Shown here one piece after another: positions 63,114-64,000 of a DNA stretch of 64,000 bases (its first letter is position 1; the number at the start of each line of letters is the position of its first letter). The notes under the pieces are model-generated. The model was not told the origin of the DNA and ran no database searches. It saw nothing but the letters and a program-made list of their open reading frames with translations. The DNA comes from an uncultured Gammaproteobacteria bacterium (GTDB lineage: Bacteria > Pseudomonadota > Gammaproteobacteria > GCA-002705445 > GCA-002716945), in contig CACEHM010000005.1 in assembly GCA_902559355.1 (NCBI GenBank), positions 1 to 64,000 on the forward strand. Direction: 5' to 3'. A program made the translations under genes and the position numbers.

Positions 63114-64000
63114 ATGAACAGATTATTATTTTTTGTCTTCAGCATTACGCTTATAACAAATGTATCAGCTGAAGATTTAACTGATATACAGATAAGTAGC
63201 CCAGTCATGGATAAAGCTACTATAAGTAATGAAGCTATTGAAGAAGTCGATACTAGAAATGCTGTTGATGGTGGTGACTTGCTTAAAAATATTAATGGTG
63301 TAAATGCTATTAGACGTGGAGGACATGGCCTTGACCCTGTCATCCGAGGTCAGAGTGATCAAAGACTAAATACATTTTTAGATGGCGCTATGGTATATGG
63401 GGCTTGCTCTTCAAAAATGGATCCTGCAAGTACATATGCAAATGTAAATAACTATGATTCTGTTACTGTAATCAAAGGAACACAATCTGTACTATTTGGT
63501 GCAGGCGGTCCAGGTGGTGCAGTGAGCTTTAAACGTGTAACAAATCCTGTTACAAAATCTGAATTCAGGTTGGGTCAAAATTTTGATTCTAATGCAGGTG
63601 CTTATACAACAAGTGGTAATATGATATTTCCATTATCATCAAAAGCATATTTGAGACTCAATGGTTCTGCTACGAACGCAGGTAACTATGAAACTGGATC
63701 TGGAATTAAACCTTTGACAGAATACTCAACTACTGATTACACAGCTATTTTAGGAACTCTTTTGTCTGATGGATCAAAATTAGAATTTAATTATACAAAT
63801 AACAGGCAAGATAAAGTGGGCTACCCAGGGCTTAATATGGATATTGTTTATAGCTACACAGACATGTATACCCTCAAATATCATAGAGTGACTCCTTTTG
63901 GTATTTTCTCAACAATGAATGTTGAACTATTCAATACTGATATAGACCATCTAATGGATAATGTTGTCCTCAGAGGAAATACTGGGAATGGTGTTATGGC
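63114..64000 (+). CDS. TonB-dependent copper receptor-like (OprC/NosA type), 3' truncated by window
   Basis: MNRLLFFVFSITLITNVSA signal; RGQSDQRLNTFLDGAMVYGACSSKMDPASTYANVNNYDSVTVIKGTQSVLFGAGGPGG. Confidence 0.85.
   Translation, partial: MNRLLFFVFSITLITNVSAEDLTDIQISSPVMDKATISNEAIEEVDTRNAVDGGDLLKNINGVNAIRRGGHGLDPVIRGQSDQRLNTFLDGAMVYGACSSKMDPASTYANVNNYDSVTVIKGTQSVLFGAGGPGGAVSFKRVTNPVTKSEFRLGQNFDSNAGAYTTSGNMIFPLSSKAYLRLNGSATNAGNYETGSGIKPLTEYSTTDYTAILGTLLSDGSKLEFNYTNNRQDKVGYPGLNMDIVYSYTDMYTLKYHRVTPFGIFSTMNVELFNTDIDHLMDNVVLRGNTGNGVM

Overview
AT-rich, densely coding window with gene content and order that look like a marine gammaproteobacterium. The proteorhodopsin plus carotenoid/blh cluster and the TonB-receptor load suggest a SAR86-like lineage; this is inference, no phylogeny was run. 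Core blocks: ATP synthase (atpA partial, atpG, atpD, atpC), glmU-glmS-yhbY, a blue-type proteorhodopsin with crtI-crtB-crtY-blh, acs, ctpA/ArsR/rhodanese/secB/gpsA, glnA-ntrB-ntrC, an alpha2-type glyS, thiS-thiG-trmB, tRNA-Thr(CGT), rfbA, a prenyl synthase, a Mo-oxidoreductase/GltD-like pair, a TPR pair, ppc, cysG, and a tonB/exbD/exbD block divergent from TonB-dependent receptors. The main accessory segment is about 39.5-42.45 kb. It holds a 16-bp palindromic operator-like site, a standalone helicase-associated-like domain protein, two distantly related small proteins separated by a structured, terminator-like RNA region, a DUF2130-like protein with a possible PD-(D/E)XK motif, and a small TM ORF. 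It is the best candidate for an undescribed system. Other points of note: perfect hairpins directly upstream of the second gene in PR-crtI and glnA-ntrB, an NtrC/sigma54-like region upstream of glnA, an inverse-autotransporter barrel without a passenger followed by a secreted protein, a likely copper TonB receptor, and several small ORFs below the ORF-track size cutoff.
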